From Cordilura impudica (lineage: Eukaryota; Arthropoda; Insecta; Diptera; Scathophagidae), in contig OY821517.1 in assembly GCA_963682025.1 (NCBI GenBank), forward strand, positions 48,421,441-48,485,440: a stretch of 64,000 nt of DNA, read 5' to 3'. Positions 21,891-32,092 of the stretch are shown here, piece after piece (the first letter of the stretch is position 1; each line of letters starts with the position of its first letter). The notes under the pieces are model-generated. The model was not told the origin of the DNA. It ran no database searches and saw only the letters and a list, made by a program, of their open reading frames with translations. A program made the position numbers and the translations under genes.

Positions 21891-22704
21891 TGATGGCGGT
21901 CCCAGAACAAACTGATCTGACAAAGAAAACAAAACAAATTTGGGGAAAAAATTTTGTTTCTTTCTCAACATAATCTGTTTTCAGCTCCAGCGATATTCAG
22001 AAGCTTCGATAGATACCCTGTTTATAGTAAGAACTGTGTAGTTCCTTAAAATAACAATCAACCGCAGAATCCACCTCTTCATTTTTGGCAAATTTCTTAC
22101 TGCCGAGCCATTTTTTTTCAAGGTTTAGTGAATAAGGTGTGTGATGAAGTAATACGAACTTTAATTCATGGAGTTTTGCCATAGCAAAAGTGGATGTGCG
22201 AATGGTGCATTGTCATGATGAAACAACACTTTTTCTTTAATTTCAGCACTTAAACGCTGCAATAAGTTAACTTAATACCTTTCCTGTAGATAAAACTGTC
22301 TTCGGTTTCTTTGGACACGATTCTCCCATTCCAGTCCATTGACTGTTCTTTTGTCTCAGGGTTGAAGTGGTGGACTCTTGTCTCATGCAGTTCGTACGGC
22401 CTCGTTTAAACTCTGCCACCCAATATTTTATAGTCGTAAACGAAGGAGCAGACTTTCCCAGAGTAGAATCTATCTCGACTTTAATATTGGTTGGACTGAG
22501 ACCTTTGAAATGAAAGTATTGAATTACATAACGGTGACCATTTTTTTCCATGTTTACAAAATCACTGAGATGGCTCAAGAAAAAGAATTCTAAACAACGT
22601 GAAATATAAAAAAAACACGTGTTTTATGAGGTTGCCACTTTTCATCATAGTAATTTTTTCAAAGTACTACCGACAGCTCGGGTTGTTCTGGGTCCCCCGT
22701 CGCA
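21891..22704 (-). mobile_element. mariner element, internally deleted
   Basis: Left end TGATGGCGGTCCCAGAACAA and right end, reverse-complemented, TGCGACGGGGGACCCAGAAC are imperfect inverted repeats flanked by TA (21889-21890, 22705-22706). At 814 bp it is about 500 bp shorter than a full mariner, in agreement with the gap in the encoded protein. Confidence 0.75.
21975..22551 (-). pseudogene. mariner transposase, middle deleted
   Basis: The N-terminus from 22551 reads MEKNGHRYVIQYFHFKGLSP then IKYWVAEFKRGRT, the paired-type DNA-binding region of classical (DD34D) mariner transposases. After a frameshift near 22,390, fragments RLSAEIKEKVLFHHDNAPFA (second catalytic Asp in HHDNA) are followed by a disordered stretch and then KKWLGSKKFAKNEEVDSAVD and YFKELHSSYYKQGIY, the conserved mariner C-terminus. 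The block with the first Asp and the SPDLAPSDYH block with the third are missing or unrecognisable. Several stops and frameshifts occur. The family differs from the DD41D mariner at 0.5-1.8 kb. Confidence 0.8.
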
Positions 22705-22823
22705 TAAATTGTTAACCACAAAAAAAATTTTTTTTTAAAGATTTGAATTTAAAATTAGTTTTTTTATTAAGAAATGAATTAAATTAATAAAAAATTATGT
22801 AATTAGTATAATAAATACATTTA

Positions 22824-22960
22824 TCTATAATATTAGTAGGCAAGGCGATTTCTTGTGACCGATGTAACTTTCACAGTTTTGCCCCGATTTTGACAAAAAA
22901 AATTATCATTTGAAAGGTATTTCTTTTTAGCTGTTACCCAGATTTACAATTTTCATCTTA
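22824..22960 (+). mobile_element. Helitron-like copy F, 3'-truncated (second subfamily)
   Basis: Starts TCTATAATATTAGTAGG after A. It shares with copy G the variant words CGATGTAA and TTTCACAGTTTT and the AGCTGTTACCCAGAT block in place of AGCCGATTTGCAGAT. Homology stops after about 135 bp. Confidence 0.65.
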
Positions 22961-23183
22961 GAGCTTAGAGCTTCAATTTATCTGCTGATTACGATGCACA
23001 TATATACAGTTATGTTCGTCTTATTATTTATTTGGAAATTTGATTTCAAGTGGACACATAAATAACACAAACTACTTTAAAGATTCAGTACTCGAGTAGC
23101 TTTCTGTGCATAGAACCGCATGATATTTTGTGTAATCGAAAAATAATCTAAGAGAAGTATTTTTGATTGAAAAGTTTTTGAAA

Positions 23184-23525
23184 ATAGGATCAGGTAAACA
23201 TACCACAATTGAGGAGAGATGGATAGTATGGAAAATCCACAAAGATGGGGAAAAAAAGCAGCGGAAATTAATAATCTTACCTATGTATAGTCCTCGACAA
23301 AAGTGTACAATGCAATTAATTCGTGTATAGAGAATTCCAATGTATTGACTATAGGCAAAATTCGGAAGTCAAAGCCTCGAAAATCGAATGCAGCCACAGC
23401 AATAATGACGAAAATGATACATTCAAGTCATCACGGCACTCTTTGCACTTAGAAATATCCAGCAGGTTTGTTAGAAGGTGCAAAAAATGTATTAACCGTT
23501 GTGTCAGCAGCTGTTGGGTTTTATC
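23184..23525 (+). pseudogene. Tc1-like transposase, part 1 of 3 (N-terminal)
   Basis: Plus-strand homology begins at 23184 with ATA in the place of the expected ATG, then GSGKHTTIEERWIVWKIHKD, the first helix of the Tc1 N-terminal domain. Frameshifts follow; VSPSTVYNAIN-like sequence is discernible around 23,280-23,320. The copy decays into RFVRRCKKCINRCVSSCWV before meeting inserted sequence whose first landmark is the GTACCCGGGTAC palindrome at 23542-23553. The gene resumes at about 25,437. A plausible element end, TACAGTTATGTTCGTCTTAT, lies at about 23,007. Confidence 0.6.
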
Positions 23526-24193
23526 CACATCGACAGTAGATGTACCCGGGTACTTCATACGTTTTGTATGGCAGATAGTTGCTTTTGATATACAAATATT
23601 AACTACTACCTGGATTCTTGTAATTTTCTGTTTTTTTTTTTTTTTTATTTCTTGGAAATATTGTCTAGTTAACAAAACTTTTATCATAATTTGGGAAAAA
23701 AAAAATTTGGTACCTAAATAATCCATTTTTACCAAAAATGGGAATTGCCAAAATCCATAAAAATTTAACAATTTCCAAATTCTTTTTTAATCCTTGTAAT
23801 TTGATCCCTTTTTACAAAGAAAAATAATTAACATTGAATTTTCATTCGCAAAATTCCGTTATATTTGAACTGAAAATCAACCGCTCTTGCTCATAGTGCT
23901 ATTTTTAGTACCTGCGCAGAATAATTATAACTCATAAAATATTTGTTCAATGTAAACATATTTTTTTTTGGAATGTGTAGGAAAACACGTCTACTAACAG
24001 GAACAAAAGGGTATTTGGGAATATCTTGCCTACCTACCCTTGCACAACCAGTTTTGCAGGCAGAAACATGATTTTTTGCGCAGGTTTCGTTTTGAGTAGG
24101 TTTGTATGCATAAGTCAGTTTATGTGCGATTTTTGAAGTGTAAAGACCTAAAAATTTATTTTGTGCGGCAAATATATAAAAAGTGAAAATAAA

Positions 24194-25036
24194 ATGGCAG
24201 ATGGTGAGTGGCTAGCTCCGCGTCGATTGAATGCACTACCGTATGAGGAGCAGCGTGACTATATACGCACACTTGTTGAGGCTTCTGACTCCGAAGAGAG
24301 TGACCACGAACAAGCGGTAGATCAAGAAGACTTAGAAGGAAATATTGATGACATTGGTGGTGAATCATCTGACGCTGAACAAGTCCAGGAAATTCAGTAT
24401 CACCTAGAGGACGAGAGGGATTCAGACGAGGAGTATGAAGAACCGCCACTTGAAACTGGTGATTATTATACGGCAAGAGATGGCAATGTATGGTCGTCAA
24501 TACCACCAATACCTGGACGAATACGTGCGCACAACGTTCTAAGAAGTCGCAATCCTGGACCAGTGCCATCGACAAATGGCTTGACAATGGCAGAAACCTT
24601 CAATCTTATGATGTCAAATGAAATATGTGATGTTATTATTCGAGAATCAAATAGAAAGGCAAGGCAAACTTTTGATGCGTACAATCAGCAGCATCCAGAT
24701 GCGGAACCACGAATATGGGTGCCTATAACTGAAGTAGAATTTCGTGCATATTTGGGTGTGCTTTTGATGGCTGGCGTATGTCATTCCGGTTATGTTCATA
24801 CCACTGACCTGTGGAAAACAACTTCACATCCATTATTTCGTGCATCAATGAGCTTACGCAGATTTTGGGCAATCAGCCGCTTCATACGCTTTGATAACGG
24901 AAACACTCGGAATGCACGCAAACAAAATGATAAGGCAGCTGCAATTACAGACGTATTCCTGATGCTAAATGCCACTCTGCGCAAGTATTATATATGTGGC
25001 ACAAACGTTACCGTATATTTGTATGAATTTTCATAG
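24194..25036 (+). pseudogene. piggyBac-like transposase, N-terminal half
   Basis: Preferred start is the ATG at 24194 (aaaATGG context, MADGEWLAPRRLNALPYEEQ) rather than the in-frame ATG at 24161. Residues 20-85 are very acidic (many E/D), typical of piggyBac-like N-termini. From about residue 120 the conserved region begins: TMAETFNLMMSNEICDVI, WVPITEVEFRAYLGVLLMAG, FRASMSLRRFWAISRFIRFD and MLNATLRKYYICGTNVTV. In complete proteins the next residues are DEQ, carrying the first catalytic Asp; here homology stops at 25015 exactly where a repeated sequence begins, giving an extraneous tail YLYEFS and a stop. All three catalytic Asp positions and the C-terminal zinc-binding region are therefore missing. 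The frame is otherwise undamaged for about 270 codons, so the loss is recent relative to its Tc1 neighbour. A product could only be a fragment. Confidence 0.85.
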
Positions 25037-25436
25037 AAGTACCTGGGTACATCAGCTGTTGACGCTAGGTCATTTTCTAGTAACTGGGTTATATTTTCCA
25101 AACGGTTGGTCCAATTGACCTGAAATTTCACACCAATATCAATTACATATTTCCAAGCTATGATACGAAGTTTCATCAAGATTGGACCAGCCGCTTGGAA
25201 GATATAGCAATATAAAGTGAACTTTGCCATTTATTTCTATATATTTGTATGAATTTTCATACAAGTACCCGGGTACACCAGCAGTCGACGCCATTCCACT
25301 AACTTGAATTTGGGCTGTATCGACTGAACTGCTGCTCCAATCTTGATGAAACTTTTCCACATGATGCAAAAGTGTATGGTTGAGGATATCATGAAATTTC
25401 AGGTCAATCGGACTAACCGTTTGGAAGATACAGGAA
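25015..25436 (+). repeat. Two tandem units of a repeat (period 226 bp) replacing the piggyBac C-terminus
   Basis: Unit 1 starts ATATTTGTATGAATTTTCAT at 25015 and unit 2 with the same 20 bases at 25241. Each then has AAGTACCYGGGTACAYCAGC and, further on, a rough inverse of 'TTTCATCAAGATTGGACCAG'. A reverse-complement relative of the GTACCCGGGTAC block lies at about 23,533-23,570. Downstream the Tc1 reading frame resumes at about 25,437. Confidence 0.7.
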
Positions 25437-25718
25437 AATTAAAGTTGCAAATGTACCCGTGGGCTCTACGATCGACACAACGGTTAAAAGAAAATAACAT
25501 TGATTTCTGGAAAAATGTATGGTGTAGCGACGAAACGAAGATTAATTGGAATCGACCAGATGGTAGAACCTTTTATCATCGTCCCAAAAGCAAGCGTACA
25601 ACCCTAAGTTCACCCTCTGGGAGTGCGTTTTCGTGGCATGGTGTAGGTCCCCTCATTAAAATTAATGGCAATGGCAAATTCGACATTTCAGAAAAACTAT
25701 ATGAACCACATTCCTTAA
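25437..25718 (+). pseudogene. Tc1-like transposase, part 2 of 3 (first catalytic motif)
   Basis: The frame KLQMYPWALRSTQRLKENNI leads into FWKNVWCSDETKINWNRPDG, the Tc1 motif with the first catalytic Asp, then TFYHRPKSKRTTLS and WHGVGPLIKINGNGKFDI, the glycine-rich strand-turn region (part of the usual HGGGSxMVWG block is deleted). It continues in frame EKLYEPHSL up to the TTAA at 25715-25718, where a miniature element is inserted. Confidence 0.8.
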
Positions 25719-26216
25719 GGTGTGTTTACACTATGTGTATTTTCCATGTGTAAATTCAGTTTTACGATCCATACGTAATTCCGTGTGTGTGTCAAAATTG
25801 GCGTTTTACATACGATTCATAATTTTTGCTTTCAAACGTACATATGTATTTCCGTATAACATAACCTCTAAATGTAAATAACAGCTGATTTAATTTGTAA
25901 ATTTACAAAAATTTATTGTTAAAAATAAAGTTATTTATTTTATATATTTTTTAATTGTTAATTAATATTATACAATTTATTTTTCTTTCAATATTAATCT
26001 TTATAATTTACTCTGTTTTTCTTTCGCCACAAGCAGTGTTGTATTTTCATATGTTTGTCTTGCCAAAATAGAACCTGCTCTAATTGAAAAATTTACATGT
26101 CTTGCAAAATGTGTTGTACATAAACAATGTTTGAAAGGGTTCACACTATGTGTACAAATTACACGTGCTAAAAAAATAAGAAAAATACAAGCAAAACACG
26201 TAGTGTGAACGCAGCT
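25719..26216. mobile_element. TTAA-flanked TIR miniature element
   Basis: TTAA occurs on both sides (25715-25718 and 26217-26220). Ends are inverted: GGTGTGTTTACACTATGTGT and, reverse-complemented, AGCTGCGTTCACACTACGTG. 498 bp, no gene. TTAA duplication points to a piggyBac-type (or other TTAA-targeting) transposase acting in trans. Removing it with one TTAA restores the Tc1 reading frame on both sides. Confidence 0.85.
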
Positions 26217-26220
26217 TTAA

Positions 26221-26412
26221 TTTTATGCCAATTAAGTACAAAATGTATGCGAGATAATGACCCCAAACACTCCTCCAAGCTAGTAAAAATTTGTGCGGAG
26301 AATATTCACATATTTTATTGGCCAGCCCAAAGCCCCGACTCAAATCCAAAAGAAAAGCTGTTGAATGAAGTTATGGGTGCAATCTCAAAATTATATTGGT
26401 ATGTTGTGCAAT
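26221..26412 (+). pseudogene. Tc1-like transposase, part 3 of 3 (C-terminal)
   Basis: Continues in the frame left at 25718: ILCQLSTKCMRDNDPKHSSK holds the second catalytic Asp, and FYWPAQSPDSNPKEKLLNEV is the NPIENLW block with changes (the Ile-Glu-Asn core reads Lys-Glu-Lys, so the Glu is retained). The C-terminus decays after GAISKLYW. No matching right terminal repeat was found. Confidence 0.8.
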
Positions 26413-26694
26413 CTGTCACAAAATATTGATGCAATTTGAAAACAAGTTGTTCTCTTTTCAAAATGTGGCATTTCTGTGTCCAGCACATTTCATTTGTTTT
26501 TTTATTTTTTTATTATAATTTAAGTTTCCTTATTAATGAATTACGACTTAAGTTCGTATTAGGTTCGTAAAGGTTTATTCTTTGGAAAACCCCAAAACAT
26601 TTGATTTTTTTAAAACAATATTTGCGATAATTTAGTATAAGAAAAAAATACATACAGAAATGTTTAATAAGTAAGTTAATCTTGCACTTTTTTT
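26413..26694. other. No gene seen
   Basis: AT-rich downstream remainder of the Tc1-like locus. 'AATTACGACTTAAGTTCGTA' near 26,540 is not matched elsewhere by eye. Confidence 0.4.
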
Positions 26695-27006
26695 ACCCCT
26701 CAGGGGGGTAAAAATCTTTTTCACAATACAATCACATAAACAGAGTAAGAAGGAAGACAAAAACGGTGTGAAGTATGAGTGCATTGGTTATGATATAAAA
26801 TTATTTCAGCTAATTCAGCAACTTCTGCTATAATGCTATTACTAGTATGAAAATTATTTCAGCTAATTCAACAACCCCAACAATAACAACCAGTTGAGCC
26901 CCTGCAGTTGTTTGCTATAAGTGATACATAGATGACGCTTTCTGTTTCATTTTAATTGATGTGTAAATAGATGTTTACACATCTTCCCTGTGATCGGACT
27001 CACATA
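26695..27006 (-). repeat. Dispersed repeat 'GATGTGTAAACATC', copy 1
   Basis: Reading right to left: ATGTGAGTCCGATCACAGGG, then GATGTGTAAACATCTA, AGAAAGCGTCATCTATG, GCAGGGGCTCAAC, CTGTTTATGTGATTGTATTG and TTACCCCCCTGAGG. Copies 2 and 3 (29.17 and 41.48 kb) have the same order in the opposite orientation. Confidence 0.75.
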
Positions 27007-27473
27007 GTTTTTTTTTTTTAAATACGCGTACATTCGACTGTTGCAGATCTAATAACTTTTTGTTAGAAAATTAATAAAATTCCTTATCCTACAAAACCTT
27101 ATTTTTGTAACATTACCAACATACCTATATGCAAATTTTGGTTTGTGAGTGCGATAAAATAAAAATAATTCCGAAATTCGTGAAGTTCCTTTTAATAAAT
27201 GTATGTATTTAGGTATGTATATCTGATTTGTTTGTTGACCTTCTTTTTGCCGGGCACTAATTAAAATTATTTTTTCATGTTTATTCTTATTGGGAATATG
27301 TTTATTGGGAATATGAAATCTTTAATGTAAGAAAAAATTAGTGAAATACAAATAAATTGCACGCAAAAACTAAAATGTCCATATGAAAAGATTACCACTA
27401 ATCCCATTTTATCCATCAAACTTATATGATTTGTTAAGTTTTTTTGTTTTTGTAATTGAGTTAATTAATTTAA
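27007..27473. other. No gene seen
   Basis: AT-rich with a short direct repeat (TTATTGGGAATATG twice near 27,290-27,315). Confidence 0.5.
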
Positions 27474-27852
27474 CTAGCAGATTCCAGCGCTCGAAATTCG
27501 AGTGCAAATTCTAGGAAATTTTATTTTTTCATTAAATATGGACCCTAAAGGTGCGCTAATCAATTATAGCCAATTCACAAATCAACACAAAAAACAAACT
27601 CATTTTTATTACAAACACATTAACAAATTTAATAAACACACACATAGCATTGTATAATTTTATGTATGTGTTAGTAGCAACTTTAAACTATCATAACTCC
27701 AAAAAAAATATTCCATACGATGAAAATCTGTAATTCTGGGTAACAGCTAAAAAGAAATACCTTTCAAATGATAAATTTTTTGTCAAAATTTGGGTAAAAC
27801 TGTGAAACTTACATCGGTAACAAAAAATCGCCTATCCTATTAATATTATAGA
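27474..27852 (-). mobile_element. Helitron-like copy G (second subfamily)
   Basis: CTAGCAG after A at 27474, perfect-type hairpin GCGCTCGAAATTCGAGTGC, and ...TAATATTATAGA before T. Interior near the 5' end carries the variant shared with copy F. 379 bp. Confidence 0.8.
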
Positions 27853-29165
27853 TTTCAGTTAAATTTTTTGACCCACACTTATTTTAAAAACTTTTTATAG
27901 TATGATAAATATTAATATAATTTTTTATTAAAATATTAAAATATTTTTTTTGTTTCCATAAAACTCAGCTTTGTAACTAAATGTACTACTCCACCTGGTC
28001 AAGAATAAATTGTTTGAGATGTTAGATAATTTCTTTCAGAATATTTATGATAACTTATTGGAACTAATTTTTTTTTAAATAAATACTTATTCCTTAATGT
28101 TATTAAAAAACAAAATATTCAAATATTTATTAAAAATTCCGATGACTTATTTGGTACAGTAAATGTAATCGACATTTTGCCAGTTAATCTTTTAGGGTTA
28201 AATAAAAATTAATATGCACATTTTTTAAGTAAATAAAATGTTAAAACACATCAGTAACAATAAAACGTCAATAAGCATTTTGTTGAAGGTCAACTTCATT
28301 TGAATCTCATTAATAACAAGTTTAAACGTGATGGGACTGACTGCATCTTATACAACTAAATTTCTATCAAATAAATAATTATATTAGCAAGAATTAATAT
28401 TTGAAAAATAAGCAAAAACCCAATGATGATTTAATAATGCTATGAGTATTTTAAAACTTATACAATGTAATTAATTAATTGCCAGAAAACAATAAAAAAT
28501 ATACTTTTTTTTTGTTTTGTTACTTGTTATGTTTAAAGTGCATTTGAATCTTGACTAAAAACCGGTATATTGTTTTTAATTATTAATGTGTGCTCATACT
28601 TTATGATTAATATATATATTTTTTAAATTTAAATTTAAATTATGCATTAAGTAAACGACATCTTAACTTAATAAGAAGCTTCAAAAAACGACACACGTAA
28701 AACGATGGAATACTGCTAAGAATTATGTTATTTAATTAAGTTGCGATATAATTATTTCAATATCATTTTTTATTTAAATGAACGCATTCCTTTGGGAATG
28801 AATCCTTTTTATTGCCATTATTATAGTTAATTTCAATTTTATTGCGTTGTTTGAATGAACGAGTCATGGGAACTATTTTAACAAATTCTCATTATTTTAA
28901 TTATATAGTTAATTCAAAACCTATATATTCTAGATATAAAAAATATATATATTTGATTCTGGGATTTTTTTTTAGAGTAAAATAAGTCAGGAATATGATT
29001 ATTTTTCTATGAAAACAATATAACAGAAACAGTAAATTATCCTACCTAAAAAGTTATTTAGAATTTGAACTTGAAATGGAAATATTTTCTAAATCGGAAA
29101 TCATACATGTTTAAGTGGTTCTCAAAAAGAAAATGTTCTTAACATATAAATTGTAATAAAAAATC
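27853..29165. other. AT-rich stretch without a gene
   Basis: Very AT-rich; no supported frame, RNA or repeat beyond short A/T palindromes (for example TTTAAATTTAAATTTAAATT at about 28,623). Confidence 0.5.
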
Positions 29166-29311
29166 ATGTGAGTCCGATCACAGGGGAGTTGTGTAAACAT
29201 TTAGTAATTAAAGATTTTTTATGGCTTTATTTTTAAATCAAATAGAAAGCGTCATCTGTGTATCACTTATAGCAATTAACTGCAGGGGTTCAGCTAATAT
29301 AAAAACAGTTA

Positions 29312-29689
29312 TCTATAATATTAATAGGCTACGCGATTTCTTGTGACTGATGTTTTGTTCTACCGTTTTATCCCGATTTTGGCCAAACGTATATTATTTG
29401 AAAGGTATTTCTTTTTAGCCAATTTGCAGATTTACAGATTTTTAAATTTTTTCCTTTATTTTGAGTAAATTGCATTTAAAGTTGCTACTAACACATACAA
29501 AAAATTATACAAATGCTATGTGTGTATTTATTAAATTTGTTAATGTGTTTGTAATAAAAATGAGTTTGTTTTTTGTGTAGATTTGTGAATTGGCTATAAT
29601 TGATTAGCATACTTTTAGGGTCTTTATTTAATGAAAAAATAAAATTTCCTAGAATTTGCGCTCGAATTTCGAGGGCTGGAATCCGCTAG
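29312..29689 (+). mobile_element. Helitron-like non-autonomous element, copy H
   Basis: TCTATAATATTAATAGG after A; hairpin GCGCTCGAATTTCGAGGGC; CCGCTAG before T. 378 bp. Nested inside the repeat copy 2. Confidence 0.85.
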
Positions 29690-29699
29690 TTATTATTTA

Positions 29700-30080
29700 T
29701 TATATCAACTGGTTAATTTTTAATTTTTCATATTTCGTTTTTCATTTTTAGTTTTGAATTTTTTATTTTTAATTTTTTATTTTTTATTTTTAGTTTTTTA
29801 TTTTTCTCTTTTCATTGTTCATTTTTAATTTTTAATTTTTTTAAATTTTTATTTTTCATTTTTTATTCTTCATTTTTCATTTTTAATTTTTTTTATTTTT
29901 AATTTTTTTTTAAGTTGTTATTTTTCATTTTTTATTTTTTATTTTTTTTTAATCTTTTTTATTTTTCATTTTTTATTTTTAATTTTTCATTTTGCATTTT
30001 TTATTTTTAATTTTTTATTTTTCCGTTTTTATTTTTCATTTTATATTTCTCATTTTTTATTTTTAATTTTTCATTTTTCA
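29700..30080. repeat. Simple-sequence tract (TTTTTATTTTTAATTTTTCA type)
   Basis: Irregular alternation of ATTTTT, AATTTTT and CATTTTT words for about 380 bp, strand-asymmetric (T on plus strand). It begins directly after Helitron copy H. Confidence 0.85.
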
Positions 30081-30347
30081 ACACTTCCTAATCGTTTCAC
30101 TAATACAATCGTACCTCACACCGTTTTTATCTTACTCTGTTTTTGTGATTGTATTGTGAAATAGATTATTAACCCCCCTGAGCGTATAGATGTTTACACA
30201 TCAAAAATCGTTAATAGGAGGAAATAATGTTTGAATCCTATGAATCTAGAATTTTCTAATATTTATTATGTATTAAAGAAAAATTTTTTTTTTTAATTTC
30301 TTAGTTTCAGTAATAATCTTTCTGGATTATATTATAATAATATAGAA

Positions 30348-30674
30348 CTAGCAGATTCCAGCGCTCGAAATTCGAGTGCAATTTCTAGGCAGCTTTATTA
30401 CTTTTATGGTTTATTATTATTGTGAATGAAGATAACAAACTCATTAACAAATTTAATAAAACACACATAGCACATGTATAATTTTATGTATCTGTTAGTA
30501 GCAACTTTAAATGCAATTTACTCAAAATAAAGGAAAAAATTTTAAAATCTGTAAATTTGATGAACAGCTAAAAAGAAATACCTTTAAAATAATATACGTT
30601 TGGTCAAAATCGGGATAAAACGGTAGAACAAAACATCGGTCACAAGAAATCGCCTAGCCTATTAATATTATAGA
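30348..30674 (-). mobile_element. Helitron-like non-autonomous element, copy I
   Basis: CTAGCAG at 30348 after A, hairpin GCGCTCGAAATTCGAGTGC, and ...ATTATAGA before T. 327 bp, with a deletion near the hairpin end as in copies D and J. Confidence 0.85.
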
Positions 30675-31143
30675 TACCTAAAAATATTATTTCAACAGAA
30701 AATTTTCAGTGCCATTCAATAGAAATGCCTGATCAGAATTTGCATGATTTTTTGATTTTTTTGTTGCAAATGATTTCAGTGTTTCACAAGGGTTTTAAAT
30801 AAAAACATTGTGAACAATTTGAGTATTTTATATATTCTGTACAAGAGACTCCCCTTTGCAAATTGGACTGTATATACATACATATATATACTAGCAGTAT
30901 ACCCGCTACGTTGTTAGCGTAATTATTAGGTATATTAATTATATAAACTATAATATTATCTAAAAACAATAAGGTATATAATGTGAGTGACAATTCGATG
31001 GAAACTTTTAACAAAATATATTTTTGACGACTTGGACGGTCAATACCAAAAACATTTATCATAAATTTAAAAACTCTTTTATTAATTTCAACATTTGTAT
31101 GTTTTATTTATGTATTTAACAAAGAAGAAATATTAACATACAG
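30675..31143. other. No gene; short dispersed-repeat start
   Basis: At about 30,890 ACTAGCAGTATACCCGCTAC with GTTGTTAGCG resembles the start of the repeat at 38,141 (ACTAGCTGGACCCGGCAAAC, GTTGTTTTGCC). The 92-codon minus-strand frame (30,784-31,062) has no domain. Confidence 0.4.
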
Positions 31144-32092
31144 CCCTGTTCTTGAAACGTTGTTATTTGAATAAGAGTGAATTTAAAATCACATGAAATT
31201 GAAATTTTGGGTTTCTTGAAACCACTTTTTTTTATTTATTTAATAGAAACATATGTTTGAGTTAAGAACCATATGTTTGAGTTAAGAACATATGTTATCT
31301 AGAAACCGAGGTGCCATATGGTTCTTTATTCAGTTTCACAAAAAACTTTTAAGTATTTTGTGCATGTTTTTTCTTAAGTTTATAGAAAAAGTATAAAGAA
31401 AAATATTTTCTTTTAAAATAACAACTTATTTGTTCATTTAATTGTTTTTTTTTCTTCAATTTCATTCAATTAAAAACGACTTTTCTATTTTTAAAAAGTT
31501 AGGCATCACCAAAAAAAATTTCGATATTCAATTAATTGGATTTGACTGGCATCACTACTGTTTCGAACATATGCAAAAAAATAAAAATATGTGATTTGAT
31601 GAAAAAATTTTTTTAATTCCTTTATTTGCAATAATTAGTGCATAAAGAATCTATGTTATAATTGAAAAAGTTATAATGGAAAATAGATTGTGTAAATAAA
31701 AAGTTTTTATTATAGGTATGAAACAGCATCATCGCAAAAAGTGTGTTTTATTAACATCGACCACTTATTCGAGTTTTTTTTTTAAATCAGCGCAAAATGT
31801 AGACGTTTTTTAAAATCGTTTTTTTCCATAAAATTAATGTCTAATTTTTTAAAATAATGACAAGGTTCAATAAAAAACATGTTAGAGTTTAAATATCAAT
31901 TAGTTTTTTTATCTCTTAAAACCTGCTTAGTAGAAAAAAAGGGCATTTGTTTTGATTTCACAAAGCCTTTTCTATGTGAATTAAAACAGAAATAATATTC
32001 TTATTGAAATAAGACAACAGCAGAAAACTCGTAGATTTAAGAATTTTTTCATTTACGAGTTTTTTTTTGTGATAGTGGTTTTAAGAACAGGG
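31144..32092. mobile_element. TIR miniature element (CCCTGTTCTTGAAAC ends), copy 1
   Basis: CCCTGTTCTTGAAAC at 31144-31158 is inverted with one difference at 32078-32092 (GTTTTAAGAACAGGG). Inside, the 20 bp unit CATATGTTTGAGTTAAGAAC is tandemly repeated (31,250-31,295). 949 bp, no gene. The last 144 bp fall in the tandem duplication and so recur at 34748-34891. A second copy begins at 63821. Confidence 0.7.

Larger units (their letters stand above)
29166..30202 (+). repeat. Dispersed repeat 'GATGTGTAAACATC', copy 2, interrupted
   Basis: Left part 29166-29311 (GTGAGTCCGATCACAGGG... AGAAAGCGTCATCTGTG ... CTGCAGGGGTTCAGC) and right part about 30,084-30,202 (CACACCGTTTTTATCTTACT, TTTTTGTGATTGTATTGTG, AACCCCCCTGAGCGTATAGA, TGTTTACACATC). 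Between them lie Helitron copy H and an ATTTTT-rich simple-sequence tract. Confidence 0.75.

Noticed and set aside
24156..24684. Minus-strand frames opposite the piggyBac fragment
   Set aside because: They are shadows of the plus-strand transposase, which has clear family motifs.
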